The notes beneath the pieces were generated by a model that was given only the letters and a program-made list of their open reading frames with translations, was not told the DNA's origin and made no database searches. A stretch of DNA of 25,882 bases, taken from a virus. The stretch covers positions 1 through 25,882 of the IMG/VR virus record IMGVR_UViG_3300020083_000066; one strand, given 5' to 3'. Both the position numbers and the translations under genes were made by a program. Below, piece after piece: positions 21,793 to 25,882 of this stretch (within the stretch, counting starts at the first letter, position 1; each line of letters starts with the position of its first letter).

Positions 21793-22895
21793 ATTCCGGG
21801 ATGCTCAGTCAAGCCCAGCACGATACACTGTTTGCGAAACGAAAAGCAGATTTGGATGCAGAAAAGACCGCCTGGGATGACAAGCTCCGGGAGCCGATCA
21901 ATAACCTGATCGGCGAATATGAGCGGTTGATGGCGACGATGGCGGATTCCCGTCAATTGGGTGTGCAGCAGTGGAAGGAAACGGCAACCTCCCTGCAAGA
22001 GTTCAAGGTAAAGCTACAGGAGTTTGCCGCTGATCCGGTGGTGGCGGAGTTGCTCAAGAAACTGGAAAAGCAATTAGAAATAGCCAAGCTCAACGCCGGC
22101 AAAAAAGACAACGGCTGGTTTTGGGGACAACTGCTGGGTTTGGATAGTGAAGCCGACCGCACGATTATAAATTCTGCTCAAGCCTCATATCAGACGCTGT
22201 CCAACGGCATTACGGACATCACCAACCGGATGATCGAGGTCAACCGGCAGAAACGCCAGGAAGAACTGGCTAAAATTGATGAGATCGCTGCCAAAGAAAA
22301 ATGGAGCGCTGAAAATATTGCCAATGCCAAATCCCAAATCAATAAAAAATATGATGCCGAAGAGCGGAAGCTGAAGCGGGTGCAGCAGAATATGGCTGTG
22401 GTGCAGTCGGTAATCAATACAGCGGAAGCAATAACCAAGGCTCTGACCATGGGACCGGTATTGGGACCTATCTTTGCCGGGATAATCGGAGCAATGGGGA
22501 CAGCGCAGATAGCCTTAATCAAAGCCCAGAAGTTTGCGTCTGGTGGATTATTTAAAGGACGAGGTGGTCCGCGGGATGATGCCAACCTGGTGTGGATCAG
22601 CGATGAGGAATATGTGGTCAATGCGGAGTCTACGAAGCAGTGGCTGCCGATACTGGAAATGATAAACAGAGGCGGACAGGGTTACCGATTCCAGGGGAAT
22701 GGCATGTCAAGAAGCGGGTATGCTGCAGGTGGTGTAGTTTCAGGCGGTACCGGTATCGGTAAGTTGGTCAAAGACAGCGTGCGTGAGGTCATCGGTCAAA
22801 TCAAAGTGGTGATCGATGCCACCTCTCCAGATGCCAAACAGTGGGCTAAACATATTTACCTGGGTAATCAGCAACTGGCTGCGGATACGATATGA
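21777..22895 (+). CDS. tape measure protein, C-terminal part (frameshifted)
   Basis: The second half of the split tape measure; the 5' frame is open from 21717 but has no good ribosome site, and the TTG at 21777 is unlikely to be a true start. It contains coiled coil to about 22420 and then the classic C-terminus: TAEAITKALTMGPVLGPIFAGIIGAMGTAQIALIKAQKFASGG, then DDANLVWISDEEYVVNAESTKQWLPILEMIN. Without translation of the first half it would not function as a tape measure, so either the frame is intact in reality or this copy is decayed. Confidence 0.82.
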   Translation: MDAQLNSGMLSQAQHDTLFAKRKADLDAEKTAWDDKLREPINNLIGEYERLMATMADSRQLGVQQWKETATSLQEFKVKLQEFAADPVVAELLKKLEKQLEIAKLNAGKKDNGWFWGQLLGLDSEADRTIINSAQASYQTLSNGITDITNRMIEVNRQKRQEELAKIDEIAAKEKWSAENIANAKSQINKKYDAEERKLKRVQQNMAVVQSVINTAEAITKALTMGPVLGPIFAGIIGAMGTAQIALIKAQKFASGGLFKGRGGPRDDANLVWISDEEYVVNAESTKQWLPILEMINRGGQGYRFQGNGMSRSGYAAGGVVSGGTGIGKLVKDSVREVIGQIKVVIDATSPDAKQWAKHIYLGNQQLAADTI

Positions 22896-22944
22896 AAAAT
22901 TATAAATTACGAATGACTAAGATTCCTGCCTTCGCAGGAATGAC
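22893..22944 (+). repeat. AATTACGAAT block plus palindromic repeat
   Basis: AAAAATTATAAATTACGAATGA (22895-22915) is followed by TTCCTGCCTTCGCAGGAA (22923-22940) and TGACA. The unit occupies the 74-nt gap between the tape measure and the next tail gene. Confidence 0.88.
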
Positions 22945-22969
22945 ATATATAAATGCAGGGTGAAGCGGG

Positions 22970-24496
22970 ATGAATATGCGCCTGACGCTCATCAATTCTG
23001 CCGGTGAAAGACATCAAATAGACGATTTTTGGGACTTTAACCTCGACCCCATTGCCGTAAGCGGGATCAACTTCTTCAGCCAGGAATCCCGGACCTTGAA
23101 ATGCTCCTTTCTCGTCGATACCTGGATTGAGCAAACCATCAATAATCATCCGGCAAATACCTATCTGGGCTACGTCCGAGTCTGTGCAATCCTCGAAAGC
23201 AGCCGACCGGAACAGACCTGGTATGTCGGCTGGCTGCCGGGCACTAACTTTTCCATCCAGGAACATCGCTCCAACCTCAAGGAAATTACAGCCACATTTG
23301 TTGATCTGCTGCGTGTCCTCAAAGATTTCAGTGAAAACCTGACCAAGCCTTTGGTCGAGTTTGAAAGCTATCAAACTATCAGTGAAATAGTCACCGGGCT
23401 TAACACTATTATTTATAACAAACGAGCTTTTTTCGAGCCTTTTTACCTGCCTATGGTAATCAATCAATATGAAGGCGTGAACTGGACTCCGAACTTGGTG
23501 ACCGATATGGTCATCTTTGACCGCTCCGAGCACGACTATCAGGAAACATTTGATACTTACTTCGGCGTTGACCCTATAGACAGGCGGGTTTTGAGGATAG
23601 ATAGAACAGCTGGAAAGCTTATTTTAACCTATGTTCATTATAAAGCCTGGCTAAGTTATCTATACACTCCTGAAACTTCTCAGAATCCTGAGAACTATTT
23701 AATAGGTAAAAACGAGAAGGTATTATGGGGCATTTATCAGATAAATGGGACCAATCTGATAAGTCAGCTGCCCGGGGGAGTTTTTACAAAAGAAGTTGTA
23801 AGGAACACTGCAGAAGTGTTTATGAGACATGCCTCTGGAAATACTGAATGGCATAATCAAAACGAGCAATCTGTGCAGCAATGGTTCGATTCCCTTCCCT
23901 GGTTGGGCAGTGGCTACGGTCTGCCCTGGGACGACAATAGCCAGACTCTGTTTATATCCGGACAGACCCAATGGCGGGTGATTGATGGAACAGTGGAATT
24001 TAGCGGGGATATTGCCTTTACCGATGTCCGGGCTGCCGAAACCAAAGACCTTCCTCTTTGGGAATGGATTTCTGCTCTCATAAAAATCCTCAATGCCTAT
24101 CTCAAAATTGAAGCGTATTCCATACGGGTCGTGGATAGAAAAAAACAGGACCCAATGTACGGTTTACCTGTTTATAATATTGATATTAACCCGGATGACC
24201 TGATAGGCATTCCCAAAATTAATGGTAATTATGTGACTAAAAATGAATTCAGCACCGACCTCAGCTTTCTTAACCAGGGGGATGTCATCTCTACTGCCAT
24301 AAACAACTATTATATTGCAGCTATGAACAATGTGTATCGTTATAAAGTTGAGATTGTTCTGAGAGGTAAGCATTTGGATGTGCCGACATTTTACCGGCAT
24401 AATTATTACTGGATTTTAGCTACCGATGCGGATTATAATATCGATGCTGACCAAACCGCCATCAAAGGGTTAGCGGTAGAATCACAACCATTATGA
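22970..24496 (+). CDS. tail tip/distal tail protein
   Basis: A 508-aa protein with GGTGAAGCGGG before the ATG (an ATG at 22976 is an alternative). The N-terminal ~115 residues (LTLINSAGERHQIDDFWDFNLDPIAV...YVGWLPGTNFSIQEHR) are strand-rich and resemble distal tail proteins. The rest is large, aromatic and mixed alpha/beta, typical of tail-tip hub or tail-associated proteins placed after the tape measure. No catalytic motif is evident. Codons here are richer in pyrimidines than in the purine-rich left half, which suggests a module of different origin. Exact tip role unknown. Confidence 0.7.
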   Translation: MNMRLTLINSAGERHQIDDFWDFNLDPIAVSGINFFSQESRTLKCSFLVDTWIEQTINNHPANTYLGYVRVCAILESSRPEQTWYVGWLPGTNFSIQEHRSNLKEITATFVDLLRVLKDFSENLTKPLVEFESYQTISEIVTGLNTIIYNKRAFFEPFYLPMVINQYEGVNWTPNLVTDMVIFDRSEHDYQETFDTYFGVDPIDRRVLRIDRTAGKLILTYVHYKAWLSYLYTPETSQNPENYLIGKNEKVLWGIYQINGTNLISQLPGGVFTKEVVRNTAEVFMRHASGNTEWHNQNEQSVQQWFDSLPWLGSGYGLPWDDNSQTLFISGQTQWRVIDGTVEFSGDIAFTDVRAAETKDLPLWEWISALIKILNAYLKIEAYSIRVVDRKKQDPMYGLPVYNIDINPDDLIGIPKINGNYVTKNEFSTDLSFLNQGDVISTAINNYYIAAMNNVYRYKVEIVLRGKHLDVPTFYRHNYYWILATDADYNIDADQTAIKGLAVESQPL

Positions 24497-25017
24497 GCGA
24501 ATTCAAGTCCGTCTGGGGCTTTGGTGGCGTAAAGTTTACCCTGGGGCAGAAGACCGTCACCTTTGATTTTCTGCATAATAAAGGCGAAATCGAATTCGAA
24601 CCCGAACTCTTTGAAAAAAGGACCTTCAATAAAAAAAACCTGGTCCGCTTGATCGGCTGGGATGCAGTCATCACCGTCAAGCTGTCTAATTACAAACCGG
24701 ACGATTACCTCTCTTTCTTCAGTTTGTTCGATATTATCAATGAATCCTACAGAACAAATACTCCGTTTACCATTCAACCTCGCTTTGCTGCAGGAGTCTA
24801 TTATACCCTGGCAATTACCTGTTATTTTAAAGGTAAGATTAAACCCGAGGACATCGAAAGATACGAGTGCGGTCAAGAACTTGAATTGAAGTTCTATTCA
24901 GTCTATCAAATCCCGGAATTGCCCAAGGTAGTAAACACATTTATCCCGTCCTATCTGCTTCTGGAAAGCGGTGGTTACCTGCTACTGGAAAGCGGTGGTA
25001 AAATATTAAAAGATTAG
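24493..25017 (+). CDS. tail protein with tandem LLLESGG C-terminus
   Basis: A 174-aa protein overlapping the preceding gene by an ATGA junction. The body is strand-rich (FTLGQKTVTFDFLHNKGEIEF, PFTIQPRFAAGVYYTLAITC) and fits a small tail-tip component. The last 25 residues repeat YLLLESGG twice and end KILKD. Such Leu-Glu-Ser-Gly-Gly repeats are seen at the ends of tail-tip proteins and may form an extension for fibre attachment. No specific family is assigned. Confidence 0.68.
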   Translation: MSEFKSVWGFGGVKFTLGQKTVTFDFLHNKGEIEFEPELFEKRTFNKKNLVRLIGWDAVITVKLSNYKPDDYLSFFSLFDIINESYRTNTPFTIQPRFAAGVYYTLAITCYFKGKIKPEDIERYECGQELELKFYSVYQIPELPKVVNTFIPSYLLLESGGYLLLESGGKILKD

Positions 25018-25026
25018 GAGGTTATC

Positions 25027-25767
25027 ATGTTTGATGACTATAAACTGAGTGAACTGCCTGTGGCAAGCTCGCTGAACCTTACGGACTATATGACTTTGCT
25101 GCAATCCGGCGCTAATAAAATAGCCTTGCTTTCTGTATTAAAAGCTCTGCTGCTGGAAGGGAAAACTATCGGCGGTTCTGCTGCTGGTGATATAGCGGAC
25201 ATCGATTCCATACAGCAATTTACGAACAAACTATTATCAGCTTGTAGCTTGGGTTTTCCCTACATCAACAGCGAATCAGTGCAGTGTAATGTGACGTCGG
25301 AAGATATCAACAAGATTGTGGATCATCTTGACGGTAGCGATTATAACCACGCTGCAGAGCATATATCATTCTCAAGTATTCACGGAAGTAATGTTGACGA
25401 TGCTCTGAGCGGTCTTTTGGCGGCAGTTGCGACGCTTGTGTCATTCGCGGCATCCAAAGTGTCACGGACTTATGCGCTGCAATGGACCCAGTCCGGGACA
25501 ACTAAAACCATCACGGAAGCGACTATACTGGCAGCCCTCGGAGTTACCAACTATGTGGTCTTGCCATCTGGCTTTCAGATTCAATTATGGACATACGATG
25601 GAGTATCTAAATCCAACCCGGCTACCGGCGTAACTATTGGCTGGTATGAGACCGAAGTAAACGGACAAATGAGGCTGGATGAAGTGGTACTGGAGTCCTT
25701 AACAAACGCACAAGTATATAAAATAAGCATCAGCTGCCTCTTGGCTCAAGAAACTGATCCGATGTAA
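25027..25767 (+). CDS. tail fibre/receptor-interaction protein (frameshifted end)
   Basis: A 246-aa protein with TTAGGAGGTTATC before the ATG. The N-terminal KLSELPVASSLNLTDYMTLLQSGANKIALLSVL is the pattern of tail-fibre attachment regions. An HAAEHISFSSIHGSNVDDAL segment follows, and then a beta-rich C-terminus. After AQETDPM the frame stops, but the -1 frame continues DVNSKLWIALDNNTHSDANWKYISLT to 25841. This is a fibre-like end, so one base appears to be missing near 25760. The intact protein would be about 271 aa. Confidence 0.78.
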   Translation: MFDDYKLSELPVASSLNLTDYMTLLQSGANKIALLSVLKALLLEGKTIGGSAAGDIADIDSIQQFTNKLLSACSLGFPYINSESVQCNVTSEDINKIVDHLDGSDYNHAAEHISFSSIHGSNVDDALSGLLAAVATLVSFAASKVSRTYALQWTQSGTTKTITEATILAALGVTNYVVLPSGFQIQLWTYDGVSKSNPATGVTIGWYETEVNGQMRLDEVVLESLTNAQVYKISISCLLAQETDPM

Positions 25768-25841
25768 ACAGCAAACTCTGGATAGCTCTTGACAATAATA
25801 CGCACTCTGATGCAAATTGGAAATATATAAGTTTAACCTAA
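25758..25841 (+). pseudogene. displaced C-terminal fragment of the fibre gene
   Basis: In the frame of 25764, codons read DVNSKLWIALDNNTHSDANWKYISLT and end at TAA 25839-25841, 11 nt before the next ATG. The composition and ending are those of a phage fibre domain and connect naturally to the end of the preceding gene. It has no start of its own. An apparent TTGACA box inside it belongs to these codons. Confidence 0.75.
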
Positions 25842-25852
25842 GGAGGTAATAA

Positions 25853-25882
25853 ATGGCTGACCCTATTAAAATAATCGTAAAA
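25853..25882 (+). CDS. start of a downstream tail gene (3' truncated)
   Basis: The ATG at 25853 follows AAGGAGG at 25839-25845 and opens a frame MADPIKIIVK to the window end. Only ten residues are visible, so the product is unknown. Its position after a fibre-like gene suggests another tail or fibre component. Confidence 0.7.
   Translation, partial: MADPIKIIVK

Noticed and set aside
22920-23533. 208-codon minus-strand ORF opposite the tail tip gene
   Set aside because: It runs through an intergenic palindrome and opposes a convincing tail gene with a normal start; its composition is not supported by any motif.
25785-25820. TTGACA promoter-like box before the last gene
   Set aside because: No -10 box at suitable spacing; the bases are codons of the displaced fibre C-terminus (ALDNN).

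Overview
The window is part of a tailed-phage genome, most likely a Mu-type transposable prophage or phage with a siphovirus-like tail. All convincing genes but one tiny candidate lie on the + strand. The left edge carries Mu-type accessory genes: the C-terminus of a GemA/DUF1018-like protein and a DUF3164 protein. A complete virion module follows. I see no integrase, transposase, rRNA, tRNA or CRISPR array. The host is not identifiable from the sequence alone. Strong AGGAGG-type ribosome sites and large numbers of genome-type interspersed palindromes suggest an uncultured Gram-negative anaerobe; a Cloacimonadota-like host would be only a guess.

Layout. 1-3142: end of the early/middle region (GemA-like, small Cys protein, AT-rich radical SAM protein, DUF3164, small unknowns). 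3206-9778: HTH protein, small terminase (DUF1804-like), large terminase, PBSX/HK97-type portal, tail-completion candidates, and a MuF head protein. MuF carries a C-terminal nuclease-like tail and is followed by a possible immunity gene and a zinc-ribbon protein, closed by a terminator at 9817-9850. 10151-12806: prohead protease with a nested scaffold start, major capsid, small connector genes. 12931-16644: two secreted or membrane proteins (one holin-like), two paralogous tail-tube-like proteins, a peptidoglycan hydrolase, an unknown. 16825-19107: AT-rich 760-aa protein with GLUG-like repeats and an intact M28 metallopeptidase domain. 19107-25882: membrane/coiled-coil protein, tail assembly chaperone with a predicted -1 frameshift extension, a tape measure split by a frameshift, tail-tip proteins, a frameshifted fibre-like protein, and the start of one more gene.

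How it fits together. Terminase, portal, MuF, protease/scaffold and capsid would build and fill the head. The connector, tube, chaperone, tape-measure and tip genes would build a long non-contractile tail (no sheath gene is seen; the tape measure would be about 924 aa if its frame were restored). Holin and hydrolase would lyse the cell.

The most unusual features are: (1) over 20 copies of short palindromes with different but self-complementary stems, nearly all in one orientation, filling the gaps between late genes and in at least three cases translated inside proteins; (2) a candidate MuF-toxin/immunity pair; (3) an A AAG GGG slippery site giving a G-GT type chaperone, with a repeat palindrome downstream; (4) a tail-module M28 peptidase; (5) a 29-codon antisense membrane peptide ORF with a perfect Shine-Dalgarno; and (6) two single-base frameshifts in tail genes that may be real decay or assembly errors.
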